Shown here: in pieces, positions 44,245 to 54,791 of the stretch
Layout: the number at the start of each line of letters is the position of its first letter
Position numbering within the stretch: the stretch's first letter is position 1
NCBI GenBank assembly: GCA_033807775.1
Contig: CM066312.1
Location: 30,663,696-30,727,695, forward strand
Reading direction: 5' to 3'
Length of the DNA stretch: 64,000 nucleotides
DNA from: Saussurea involucrata
Taxonomy: Eukaryota > Streptophyta > Magnoliopsida > Asterales > Asteraceae
Translations under genes and position numbers: made by a program
The notes under the pieces: generated by a model
The model's input: the letters and a program-made list of their open reading frames with translations, nothing else
Database searches by the model: none
Told to the model about the DNA's origin: nothing

Positions 44245-46968
44245 GTGTCATACGTCGCAGGATTGGGACACAACCTGTTCAGCATCGGCCAATTCTGCGA
44301 CAAAGATCTCAAGGTTAACTTCAAAGCTAAAAGGTGTAGCGTCCGTACTGAAGACGAAAAGGAATTACTCGTTGGAACTCAGAAAACCAACCTATACACC
44401 ATCGACCTCTCATCCCTGAAGACCGATGATTCACTCTGCCTCATGTCGAAGGCCAACTCACAACAAGCATGGATCTGGCATCGACGACTCTCGCACCTCA
44501 ACTTCAAGAACATCAACAAATTGGTGCTAGGCGGACACATCAAAGGCATGCCCGAGCTCAAGTTCGAGAAGGATAAACTCTTCGGGGCAAGCGAAATGGG
44601 CAAGATGAAGCGTGCCACTCACAAGCCAAAGACTGCTCCGAGCACATCCCGTTCCCTCGAACTCATCCATATGGATTTGTGTGGACCGATGCACGTTCAG
44701 AGCATCAACAAGAAGAAATATGTCCTGGTGATGGTCAACGATTTCTCACGCTACACATGGGTGAAGTTCCTGCACTCGAAAGACGAGACCCCGAAGCTGA
44801 TCATCACCCACCTGAAGACCATCCAACTGAACCTATGTCAGCTAGTTCAATCAATCAGGACGGACAACGGGACGGAATTCAAGAACCATGTGCTGGACGG
44901 GTATCTGACATCAGTAGGCATCTCACACAACTTTTTTGCCGCAAGGACTCCTCAGCAAAACGGAGTGGTAGAACGGCGGAACCGTACCCTTGTCAAAGCC
45001 GCTCGCACCATGCTATCGCAATCGAAGCTGCCGTTATTTCTCTGGGCTGAAGCCGTTGCGACCGCTTGCTACACGCAAAACCGTTCCATCATCAACAAAC
45101 GGTTCAACAAAACCCCGTATGAGATCATCAACAACCGAATCCCAAATATCAAGTATTTTCGGGCGTTCGGGTGCACTTGCTTCGTTCTGAACGACAAGGA
45201 TGATCTCGGAAAATTTAGTCCAAAGGCAGATGAAGGAGTGTTCATCGGATACTCCATGCAGGCTAAAGCCTTCCACGTTTACAACAAACGGACCAAATCC
45301 GTCATCGCAAGCGTAAACGTGACGTTTGACGAAGCCGCGGATTTGGCTTCTGAACAACTCAGTTCAGAACCCGCATTAACTGGCGTGTTAGCTTCCGAAC
45401 ACTTTCGTTCGGGATCTACACAAACCCCAGTAAATCCAAATCACGCATCTACGTCAACATCACATCTTTCTGATTTAGATTTACTTTTTGAGCATTTTTA
45501 TGATGAATTCTTTAATATGTCTAATCCTCGTGTAATTGTGCAACCTAGGGATAGAGCTGCTCAACTAAAAGACTCGACGAATCTCTCCGGTTCGCCGCCG
45601 TCAACAAGCACTCCAGCTCTAACTCTGGAATCTCCTCAAAGTTCAACGAACACAACTACTGAAACAGAGATTCCATCGGAGGAACCAGTGCCCATTCTGG
45701 AGATCGCTCCGGAAGATTCGTCCTCAACAACTCAAAAGGATCAACCACTGGATTCCCCAAAAGTTGCCCAACCAACGGCGAATCCCGTACCATCTCCTCC
45801 AAGGAACCGTCCTTCATCTCTTGAAGCCGTTCAAGACCTTCCCCCCGGTGAGTATGTGGACCCGGACACCTCTCATGCGACTCACCAACGGCTTCCACAC
45901 ACCACCAAATGGACAAAAGCACACCCTCTCCATCAGATAATCGACGATCCTTTCACTCCGGTTCAGATGCGAGGTGCCTCTGCCAACTTCTGCTTGTTTT
46001 CCGGCTTCCTAAGCAAAATCGAGCCCAACACCATCTCTGAAGCTCTTAATGATCTGGACTGGGTAATGGCGATGCAAGAGGAACTCAACCAGTTTGAGGC
46101 CCTCAAAGTATGGCGACATGTCCCACGTCCAGCCAACAAGACGGTTATCGAAACCAAGTGGATATTCAAGAACAAGAAAGACGAAGATGGAATCATCGTA
46201 TTGAACAAGGCACACCTCGTGGCCAAAGGATACCTCCAGCAAGAGGGAATCGACTACGATGAGACATACGCTCCGGTAGCCAGAATAGAAGCCATACGTA
46301 TGTTCCTTGCATACGCCGCACACAAGAACTTCACGGTCTTCCAAATGGATGTCAAGACCGCCTTCCTCAACGGCATAATCAAGGAAGAAGTGTACGTCTC
46401 GCAACCGGACGGGTTCATGGATGACTCCAAGCCAAACCACGTATACATCCTCGACAAGGCTTTATACGGTCTTAAGCAATCTCCACGTGCCTGGTATGAC
46501 GCTTTGTCCAAATTCTTAATCAAAGCAGGTTTTTCAAAAGGTAAAATCGACACTACTTTATTTATTAAGAATGAAAAAGGCCATATAATTTTAATCCAAG
46601 TCTATGTTGACGACATTATTTTTGGCTCAACAAACCCTCAGTACTGTAAGAACTTTTCAAAACTCATGGGACAGTATTTTCAAATGAGTATGCTAAACCA
46701 AATGAATTTTTTCCTCGGTCTTCAAATTAAGCAACTGTCGACCGGGATATTCATTAACCAGGCTAAGTACATCCGGGATATTCTTCGGAAATACCAGATG
46801 GAACAGTCTGCGGCGACAAAAACTCCCATTTCCCCCGGTACGCGGTTACACGCCGATCCTAACGGAAAGGACTTGGACACCAAAATCTACCGAGGAATGA
46901 TAGGTTCTTTAATGTTTTCAACATTTCTATCGCCCATTTTCAATCAAAACCAAAAGAGTCTCACTTAA
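44245..46968 (+). pseudogene. SIRE pol: integrase and reverse transcriptase, long open frame
   Basis: This 907-codon frame covers pre-integrase (WIWHRRLSHLNF), integrase core (HMDLCGPM, RTDNGTEF, NGVVERRNRTL, with the D, D and E all present) and a Ser/Pro-rich linker (about 45360-45900). The reverse transcriptase follows (QMDVKTAFLNG, ALYGLKQSPRAWYD and catalytic YVDDIIFGS at about 46603). The integrase zinc domain has both expected cysteines replaced: LFGAS where LCGAC-type is normal, each by one base change. The frame is diverted near 46920, apparently by a small deletion in the GSLMYLT region, and stops at 46966. A long ORF with a damaged zinc site suggests loss of function not long ago. 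Confidence 0.88.
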
Positions 46969-46970
46969 TT

Positions 46971-47206
46971 GTGGTCAAACAAATTTTTCATTACTTAAAA
47001 GGTAATGCTGATCTTGGCTTGTGGTACCCGAAAGAGACAGGTTTTGAGCTTACGGCTTATTCGGACACGGACCATGCAGGCAGCATGCTGGATCGGAAAA
47101 GCACTTTGGGACACGTGCAGTTCCTGGGCGACAGTCTCGTCAGCTGGGCATCCAAGAAGCAATAGTGCGTCTCCACATCTACTGCTGAGGCGGAGTACGT
47201 GGCCAC
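46971..47206 (+). pseudogene. SIRE RNase H, cut by Tat insertion
   Basis: After the frameshift this piece encodes VKQIFHYLKGNADLGLWYP, then TAYSDTDHAG (RNase H active-site Asp) and GDSLVSWASKKQ. TAG at 47163 precedes STAEAEYVAT, where coding stops abruptly at the TGTTAATGCC of the Tat LTR. The rest of RNase H is absent here. Confidence 0.85.
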
Positions 47207-48091
47207 TGTTAATGCCAAAAATTGCACCAACGGGACAACTTAAGGTCGATGTGGACTTAAACAACTAAAGAAAGAATCTTTCAACGAGACGTGCGACGAT
47301 AAATAAAATAAAGAAACAAGGAATTTGATGACGCAGGAAAAACCTCAATCGAGGAAAAAACCTGCGGACGACAGTGGGTGTCGTCGCTGCACTATGGTCG
47401 CCAATCAGGGGCGATGTCCTTGGATACTGGTGTCGATCGTACAGTGATTACAATACAAATGAAGAAAATGCTTCGAAATGTAAAGTACAAGTGTTTGAAT
47501 GTAAAAATAGGTGTTTGTCGTGTACGAAACAAAGTGTGAACTGCTGGTCGAGGGTTGTTGTCATGCGTCGAGAGCGATACTTAGAATAATGGTTCTTCAC
47601 TTCATGTGTTCTTGAATATTGCTTCGGTTGTTAATCGCCGGATATTCGATGTGTTGAAATGTTGATTGGGCTTGATATTTATAGTTTTCTTGTCCTTAGC
47701 TTCATCCATGAATGCTCCTTTAATGGCCTTAACGGTTGGAAACGGTCGCCGGAGTAATGATCTTCGTCCGTTACGGTCGCTGACTGTTTAATGATTGCGT
47801 CGGTTATAGTCGTTGCTCCTTAATGACTTTGACTCGTGCATTAAACACTTAACAAACGGTTATGGTTAACGTCAGCTTTGGTCGAGGTCGCGCGTCTTTA
47901 TATAATAGTCGTGCGGATCGGGCGACGCTATGGTCGAGCGTTGTGAGGAACTCTCGACTTACCTTTTATGAGGGACGACGATGGTGTTCTGGGTCTTTGT
48001 AGAGACCTTATCTTAATACAAGATATAGTCCTTAATCATACGTCTTACCTGTTCTGGTCGCGGTCGAGCGACGTGATTTTTTGCCCAAACA
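47207..48091 (-). repeat. 3' LTR of the Tat-lineage element
   Basis: Plus strand TGTTAATGCCAAAAATTGC to TTTTTGCCCAAACA. The minus-strand TATA box CTATAAATA is at about 47675-47683. The outer 5 bases GCCAC (47202-47206) are the expected target duplication, whose partner should lie beyond the window. Confidence 0.75.
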
Positions 48092-48413
48092 GCTTGCCCC
48101 CAAAATTTGAAAATTGAATGTCAAATTTAAGTTTTAAATTTTGCTTGTTGAACGCTTAGACTTGTGACCTGGGTTGAGGGACTTACCTGGTTGTCGTGGA
48201 ACTAGACCGGGTCGCCTTTAATTGAACGAGAAGTTGAAAAGTTGTGATGTCATACTGACGTGCGATGATGCCTACCAGCTGTCGAAGACAAGTGTCGAAG
48301 ATCCGGGCGGATATACGAAAGGACATGGACGCGTGTTGATCATCAGCGGACTCGACTTGTTGCGATTTCCAATTTTCATCTTTGCGAATATTCAGCTAGC
48401 AGTTTAGAGCGTT

Positions 48414-48420
48414 TATATAA
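48414..48420 (+). promoter_or_regulatory. TATA box of the antisense Tat gene
   Basis: TATATAA in CGTTTATATAAGATC, 27 bp before the ATG, implying a very short leader of perhaps 5-10 bases. The sequence between, TTCTGTCCTCCGATTCACA, ends in a typical plant start context. Confidence 0.6.
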
Positions 48421-48446
48421 GATCTTGTTCTGTCCTCCGATTCACA

Positions 48447-50065
48447 ATGTCGACGGAACCTGTTAGCCTTATCATGAATCTCGTAGACTTAGATGCTTTT
48501 AGGAGTTTGGCAAAAATCCCGGCAAATATAGAGTTGCGGTGTCCGGGGATTGTTCGTTCTATGGACTGCCCCAAGGGATATATTGCTTTGTATGAGTATC
48601 CTTTTAAGATAGGGTTTCAGTGGCCGTTTTCTGGTTTATCTAAGTCATTCATGCAGGATTTCGATGTGTCGCCGGGACAATTGATGCCCCAACTTTGGCG
48701 AGTTTTGCTGGTTATTGAGCGAGCGTCCGCAAAATGGGAGTCTCCTATGATCATGAGTGATTTCTTGGCGGCGTATCAAGTTAAAAAGGATAAGAACTGG
48801 CGTTATGGTCCTTATTCTAAGTTCAGGGGTGATCGTTCTTTGGTTTTGGGAACTGGTGTTAATGATCGTGGGTGGAAGTCGAGGTATGTGTTTGTTCTTG
48901 CCGATTCACTGGATTCCAGCAGCGATTGGATGCGGTCAGGCTGGAATAAGACAGGTATGCTTCGCCATTTTCTGAGTTTCATTTTTATGGCTTTTATTTA
49001 CCATTCTTCTCCTGTTATCCTCAGAGATTCAGTTTGACGAAGTGAACCCGACTGCGGATTCCCAGGCTAAGATCAACAAGTTCTTGAGTCTTAGCGTTGA
49101 CGAACGATCTTTCGTTACATGGCAATTGGTGGTCGAAGACGAGGACGTGGCGGTGGACGCTGAACGAGAGGAAACGACCGGTAAACATTTTACGATTGTT
49201 GATTTTCACCATTTATATTTTCCATCTGATGTTTCATGTATTTCCTAGTTAGTGTCGACTGAGAGGAAATCAGTCTCTAAGGCGAGAGGGAAACAGATCA
49301 TGCGTGCCCTTCGAGATGAAGACGTTTCGACAGCTGGGTCGAGCCAAAAGAGAACCAGGAAGACGTTCCTGAGGGAACCGTCATCGAGGGTTGATAACTC
49401 ATCGAGAGTTGTTCTGCCTAAGAAGGCGAAGGTATCATCTAGCCGTCCTGGCGCGATGGACGCGACACCGGAAAGTTCGGCACTTTCGGCGACAATGACG
49501 AGACCGGTGTTCAAGATGTCAACCCCATCATCTGCCGTCAGGGGCGAGGGGTTGTCGGCCGAAGTCACGACGGTTAATTTTTCATTGCCGTCGAACTTTA
49601 TGGCGGATGGTGTCCTAGACGGGACAACGTTGTTTCCTCACTTGGAGAGGTGTTTGCTTCCATATTTCAGGGAGCGTTTTCACGGGGTTCCGGCCAGAGA
49701 GATAGGATCTCAGGTTGCCAGTCTGGCGTTCTCAGTAAGTGTCAATCTTTCATGACTTGTTTCAACGTTCGATGTCGTTCGTTGTTTAACACTTTTTCGT
49801 GTATTTTTAGACGTTCCAGTCGTCTCTGGCATTGTACGCCGTGATGTCGAAAGCCGAGGAGTTGGTGGCGTCTGCTTTGAAAAGGGAGGAGGCGGCGTTG
49901 GAGAGGGAGAGGTTGGCTTTGGCACGCGCCGATGAGTTAGCTATTCAGCTTTTCGATGCTCAGTACGAACTGCAAGCCCTAAGTCGAACGAGGGAAATGG
50001 CAGATGATGATCCTCAGGTCGGGACCTCAGGCAATAATGCGATGGATGTTCCTCCTGCAGTTTAA
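48447..50065 (+). CDS. Antisense Tat gene, PF04195-like protein, four exons, intact
   Basis: Exons are 48447-48954, 49025-49180, 49253-49734 and 49811-50065; all three introns have GT-AG ends (GTATGC/CTCAG, GTAAAC/GTTAG, GTAAGT/TTTAG) and phases agree, giving 466 residues with no stop. Residues 1-170 resemble the 'putative gypsy type transposon' domain (Transposase_28): RCPGIVRSMDCPKGYIALYEYPFKIGFQWPF is its core, followed by FDVSPGQLMPQLWRVLL and a Trp-rich stretch with NWRYGPYSKF. Exon 3 is basic then Ser/Thr-rich with an LFPHLERCLLPYFRERF helix. Exon 4 is a Glu/Arg/Ala-rich coiled coil. It has no catalytic motif that I know and its role in the element is unknown. It is transcribed against the retroelement strand from its own TATA box, so it could also act on element RNA as antisense. 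Intactness in a nested, otherwise dead region is notable. Confidence 0.8.
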
Positions 50066-50687
50066 GAATTTTTACTTCCTTTGTTTTTGCTGGCCGTTGG
50101 TGGTCAATTTTTTGGATGTAACATATTGACCTAATGAAATTGAAGTTGTTTTTTTTTATCGAATTTACAATCTCGTCACATAAATGTTGTTAGTTATGTA
50201 ACTGATTGTGGAATACATGATAAGTCATGCAACTACGTCGCCTATTGTAGAGCAAGAGTAAGAGCGTAATATGAGAGCATGCGATTAAAGCACCCATTGA
50301 CACATAAATCGTAAGGTTTTTTATTACGCTGACAAAAATAAATACATGCGACTAAGGCATACATTCAAGACGCGAAGTTTTTCTAAGTTAAGAAACTCAG
50401 ACTGCAAAGTCGTTTTGACTATAAGACCGTGCGATTAAGTCGTTCGACGAGCTATGAGGCGTGATCAAGTCATGGACCTGATCGTCTATGTCGTGCGATC
50501 CTGCGATAAAGCGATGTCGGGGGTTTGGTCGTTGGCTAACCAACGACCCTCCGATGCTTAAGTCAGTAATTGTCTTGGTAAATAATCATATGTAAAAAAT
50601 GAAAAAAGGGTACCTTCTTGTCGAGTGTTCTGGAATACTTTGAATTTTTGGTTTTCATGCTGGGCCTCTGGATATATTGTTGGTCCC
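50066..50687. other. Tat-element internal sequence, no gene recognised
   Basis: 3' flank of the antisense gene. Words such as GTGCGATTAAGTCGT, ATGCGACTAAGGC and ATGCGATTAAAGC recur between 50270 and 50520 as a loose degenerate repeat. Ends at the TATAT target site of the SIRE element. Confidence 0.55.
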
Positions 50688-51649
50688 GAAGGCCTATACA
50701 AGTTTGTAGAAGGGGGGGGGGGGGGGGTTGAATACAAACACACAGATTTTACTTTTCTAAATTGTTTATTGATAAATCATTAACAATTTACAGCTTGTTG
50801 CGGAAACAAGATTAAGGATAAACCTAAATCTAAACAAGTTGGAACACTAAGGTTTCTTGCACTAAGAGAGATAAGGAAATTACTAATAATAACCTATCTT
50901 GAGATAAGAGATTGAACTTGTCCAGAGTTAGCAAGTTACTTCAAATGAAGTGAGTTCATCTCTTTATATACTGCATGCATTTAATGCAAGTCAGTATATA
51001 CTTTACACGTGTCATCAGCTGGTTGGTTGCATGTCATTGACCTTGGTTGACAACCTCAGTAGCCGTATGGATGAACAGTGTAGTATCAAAGTGGTTGTAC
51101 GATTTCAGATTTTTGGAGGTTCTTTTCTGACATTTCGTACGGAGTTGTGCAAGGGTGGATAAGACAAAAGTATTTTGTACGGAGGACTTCATGATCAGCT
51201 TTCGTTGATTCAGCGATCTATCATTTCATATCAGCGAATGATAGAGTTCAGCGATAGCTGAAGTCTTGTACTTGATACTTCACGTTGAGTGGACAAATTT
51301 GAGTCTTCGCTGATCCGCATCAGCTCATTAGGAGACTTGTCGCTAGTTCTTGAGCTTGATCTTCGACTTCAGCGTAGAACCTTTGTTGACGTGAAACTTG
51401 TCTTCAGGGATCATAAGTAAACAACTAACTTATCAACGATCACCATAATGACTGAACAGACTCAGAGCATTTATGGTGAACAGTTTCGCTGAATGTTTAA
51501 CTTAAAGAGCGAGAGTTCCTATCAGCGGTACTGGAAGATCTTAGTACTTATCAGCGATAGTGAAACTCTGATACATATTGTTTACTTACAATTTTCACTA
51601 AGTATTTAAGAGAGGGTCATTATCAAATCACAGAGGGTTTGGATCAACA
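50688..51649 (-). repeat. 3' LTR of the SIRE element
   Basis: TGTTGGTCCCGAAGGCC to GGATCAACA, 962 bp, with a 16-base G run near 50712. TATATAAAG on the minus strand near 50968 is the probable promoter. The inverted polypurine tract ATCTCCCCCTA follows at 51650. It is very similar to the solo LTR at 28606 and to the triplicated copies. Confidence 0.9.
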
Positions 51650-51919
51650 ATCTCCCCCTATTTGATTATGACATAGCAACAGAGAAAATTGCTATTTAAT
51701 GAAAAACATAAGGATAAAAAGAACTCATAAGATATTTGTCCCTTTTACTGTTTTCTGGGATCTTTTCAGTATTGATGGAGTAAAGTACATTCGCTGAAAT
51801 CTTTCTTTAAAACTTTGAATCACGATACAAAGAAAAATGAAAAGATTGTAAGTACGAGCGAAATAAATTACAAGTACAGAAGAATAACTGATACAATAGA
51901 GAAAAGGCGATCATATCAG

Positions 51920-53168
51920 CTTATAAAGGTTCTTCCTTAATGAGAAGTTCATCAAGGGTCTTTTCAGTGGGGATCATCCAGTCAGGAACCGTTACACCCC
52001 GCTTTCTTTTGTTCAGCGCTTCTTCAAAAATCAAAGGTTTTAGGTGTCGTGCCTGAATGTCTTTTCTGAAGTCACACCAGTAGATGAGATCTCTGAGCTA
52101 TTCGATTGGAGTGATTGGAAGCTCAGCGATCCGTTGAAAACATTAACGTTCGTCGTAGTCGAGAAAGAATATTCCATAAGGATTACTGATGACTTTACCA
52201 GGGACGAAAAGTTCACATGGTGGCAAAGAAATGTCAAGGGCAGATAGATCAGGGTCAGGACCAAGTACTTCAGCGCGAGAGAAACCAATTCCAGTTTCAT
52301 TTCGTATGACAGGACCTGAGTTTGAATCTTGACGTTTCTTCTTTGGAGAGGGCTTTTTTCTTTTCAGCTTAAGATCAGGAAGAGGAGGAATATCCACACA
52401 AGAAGATATCAAATCGATCTGTCTGTTTATCAGCTTTTCGAAATGATCCTTGTACTTAGATTGTGATTTTTGGATAGCTAACCTCATCTCCAGCCATTCA
52501 GAGAGACCATACCTTTTTACAGTGTCAGCGCGAAAGGTTTCAGATTGGCCATCTTCTCTGAAAAGTTTGATGTCAACAATAGGTACTCCGATAGAGGTTC
52601 TTCCAGAGATGAATACCTTGTTGATCTTCGCTGGACGATATCTGAAGTGTATTTTCTCTTTACACCATATCAGGGTGGTCTGAGAAACTTTAGTTTTCTT
52701 TTCCACGATCTTCTGGGCTTCTTCCCAAAGCTTTCGTTGAACTTGAATGGGAACACGTTTCAGCTTGGGGTCTTTGACAGATTCTTGAGTAAGCTTGATG
52801 GCGTATTCTCTGTATTTTTCTTCAGCTTCCTTTCTTTCAGCGATGAGGCGTTCAGCTCTGAGGTGTTCCTTGTATTCAGCTTTTGAAATTCTGAACTTTG
52901 GAGGAACTGAAGGCAGTTGATCACGCCTTAGAATGATTCGCTGATCCTCGAATCGCTTTATTATTTCCTCTCTTTTCTTCTGTTCTTCTTCTCTTAGCTT
53001 TTGAGGAGCTAAGGAAGGTCTGTGTCTGTGTGAGAGAGTCTGTTCTTCAGGTTCATCAGTCTCAGAGATCAAATCCAAGACTGGGATTATTTCTTCAGCG
53101 GCAGCTGGTATTATTGGTGAAGTCGCAGTTGTGGAGCCTTCAGCGATATCCTCAAACAGGGGAGAGGA
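51920..53168 (-). pseudogene. SIRE second extra ORF (exon 2 of a probable spliced gene)
   Basis: On the minus strand the frame is open from 53168, directly after a TAG, to TAA at 52143. Beyond that, homologous coding continues with one more stop near 52098 to about 51940. There is no ATG near the beginning, only TTG at 53078, which argues that it is reached by splicing from the first extra ORF. The product is highly charged: a Lys/Glu/Arg-rich helix (REEEQKKREEIIKRFEDQR), a second helix (AERKEAEEKYREYAIKL), a compact segment (GVPIVDIKLFREDGQSETF) and a basic tail (KLKRKKPSPKKKRQD). No signal peptide or membrane segment is seen. Function unknown; 'envelope-like' is only the literature label for SIRE extra ORFs. 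Confidence 0.65.
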
Positions 53169-53307
53169 CTAGCTGAAACACAGCGATCTTACGAGTAAGA
53201 ACTTGGGTAGAATCAGATAGAGAGAATTGGTTCAAGTGTATAGGCTTGGGTAAAGGAACTGATAGTGTATGATAGAGGAGGGATGGAGTAAGAGATGTTT
53301 AGTGTAC
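53169..53307 (-). other. Probable intron joining the two SIRE extra ORFs
   Basis: Minus strand: donor TGTCAG|GTACAC at 53308/53307 and acceptor TTTCAGCTAG|TCC at 53169/53168. It is 139 bp, pyrimidine-rich. Splicing removes the TAA just inside the donor and the TAG at the acceptor, and the frames on both sides are then in phase 0. The neighbouring acceptor at 53173 would give an immediate stop. Confidence 0.6.
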
Positions 53308-54285
53308 CTGACAAACCGTCTTTTCAAGCAAGATCATCAGATTGTCATCTTCAGCGACGCTTTGGCCTTTGCCTTTCTCAGCTCCAGAGGCTGAGGGCTT
53401 TGTCTTTGTCTGCTCCCCTGAAGGTTCATTTATCGAGATTCCCTTAAGAGCTTTGATCTTCGGAGCAGGTTTGACGATAAAGAAGTCATCGTCATCTTCG
53501 TCATCATCATCATTCTTTGGAGAAGAAGATGGTTCATCATCAGGGATGTCGGCGGCTTCATCATCTTCTGCTTCGGATTCTTCAGCGTCTTCTTCGAGTT
53601 GCTCCCCCTCAGATACAGAGGCGAGCTTCTCGGTTACCTCAGGGTTTTCATCTCCCTGAGGTCTAGCGGCTGCTTCAGCTTCAATAGTCTTCTCACCCTC
53701 TTCAGTGAAGGTGAAGTCTTCGTTCTTCTCTCCCCTGATAGATTCATCATGGGAAAGGTCTTCAGCGCTCTTGGAAGGGTTTTCAGCACTCTTCTCCCCC
53801 TCTTTTTCATGATGACTGGGGGAGGAATGGGTAGATTCAGCAGCGTTGGTAGGTTCTCTGTCTTCTTGGCCAGAGAGACCTACACAAGCTTCAATCTTTG
53901 CTAATCTGTCTTCAAGGCTAGAAATAACAGGATTGATCTTCCCGAGCTCAATGCGATCTGTCGCTGTAAAATGTTCAGGTTCAGGCACAGGGGCAGGAGC
54001 AGGAGTATTCGCCTTGTGCAGCAGCTGTTCGATCATAGTCTTCATCGAACCAACGTCAGTCTTTACAGAGCTTAAGTCAGTCGTCAGAGAGTTGACATTT
54101 GTCTTCACAGCAGACATATCTCCCTCTAGTGTTCCAACCGATGTCTTCAGCGTTGTAAATTCGCTGGACATGGACGAAACTGAGCTTTTGAGAGAGGTGT
54201 AGTCTATGTAGATATCAGCGAGCACCTTGGCGAAGTCGCTGAGAGTCTTATCAAGTTGTTTCATGTCATCTGTGGAAGCCTTTTT
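53308..54285 (-). pseudogene. SIRE first extra ORF, C-terminal part (beyond copia insertion)
   Basis: Minus strand, in frame with the N-terminal part at 60833-62545 once the copia element and one TTTTT duplication are ignored. It encodes a long heptad-like coiled coil (SSVKTDVGSMKTMIEQLLHK and repeats of LxxxLxx near 54060-54230), a second short coil, and a strongly acidic tract (EEDAEESEAEDDEA and DDDDEDDDDFF near 53480-53590). It ends at the donor site at 53308. The few extra codons seen into the copia LTR (54286-54351) are not part of the original protein. Confidence 0.78.
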
Positions 54286-54777
54286 TGTAATATATATATA
54301 TATATATGTATTATATATATATAATGGGAACAAGATAATTATTAATAACAATTAAATGATTTATTGTTATTATATTGTTTATTATAATGATTTACATTAA
54401 GCATATATGTATATATGTTGTATGCATGTATATATATATAGATATGTATATGCACGTGTGAAAAGGAAGTTACAAATGAAGAGGTGGCAATGGTTCATGA
54501 TGGATGTACCGTTTGACACTCACTCTTCCCTCTATAAAAATCCCATTTGGCGCCATTCTGTATCCATATCCATACACAGAACACAAACTCTCTATTTTAA
54601 CCAATCCATCATGGAATAGATTTCAGTGTGGATCTTGTAAGGAAAATGGAAAAGGAATCGACGAACACAACCACGATTTCTTCATCAAACGTTCCCGGTA
54701 TGTTCGATTACTCGCTTACGATTATATGCTTAATTCAATTCACTGGTTATCTGTGACAAAATAGGATTACTTCAACA
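54286..54777 (+). repeat. 5' LTR of the young copia element
   Basis: TGTAATATATAT to TTACTTCAACA, 492 bp. A TATA-like TCTATAAAAATCC at 54531 fits the promoter. The (TA) run after TGTAA is 17 bases here and 23 in the 3' LTR. A second TA run differs by one unit. Confidence 0.93.
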
Positions 54778-54779
54778 AT

Positions 54780-54791
54780 TGGTATCAGAGC
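54780..54791 (+). other. Primer-binding site of the young copia element
   Basis: TGGTATCAGAGC, initiator methionine tRNA type, two bases after the 5' LTR. Confidence 0.92.

Larger units (their letters stand above)
33015..47206 (+). mobile_element. SIRE-lineage Ty1/copia element, internally triplicated, 3' part displaced
   Basis: Plus-strand order: LTR, primer-binding site, long leader, gag (34138), zinc-knuckle and coiled-coil spacer (35106-43386, three tandem copies each with a solo LTR), protease (44063), integrase, reverse transcriptase (44245-46968) and RNase H to 47206. There the Tat LTR interrupts it after the bases GCCAC. The remaining RNase H, 3' ORFs and 3' LTR should lie outside the window. 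Spacer motifs such as CYNCGKLGHFAKDC and IHMNKPKEFTYFNKEW are characteristic of SIRE-type gag-pol. Many stops and frameshifts make it inactive. Confidence 0.85.
47207..50687 (-). mobile_element. Ty3/gypsy Tat-lineage element, 3' end, minus orientation
   Basis: An 885-bp LTR (47207-48091) is followed on its inner side by a polypurine tract read on the minus strand (TTTTGGGGGCAAGC, 48092-48105), so the element runs right to left. Just inside lies a gene on the opposite strand (48447-50065). An extra antisense gene near the 3' LTR whose product resembles the 'putative gypsy type transposon' family is a known trait of the Tat lineage (Retand/Ogre group). The assignment is by that trait: no Tat pol lies in the window, because a SIRE element is inserted at 50688 and the rest is beyond it. 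Confidence 0.7.

Noticed and set aside
46009..46553. Minus-strand open frames opposite SIRE pol
   Set aside because: Shadow frames of the well-supported plus-strand reverse transcriptase.
53299..54351. A separate 350-residue protein starting inside the copia LTR
   Set aside because: The first residues come from the AT-rich LTR of the inserted copia element. The real reading frame enters from the N-terminal part at 60833-62545.
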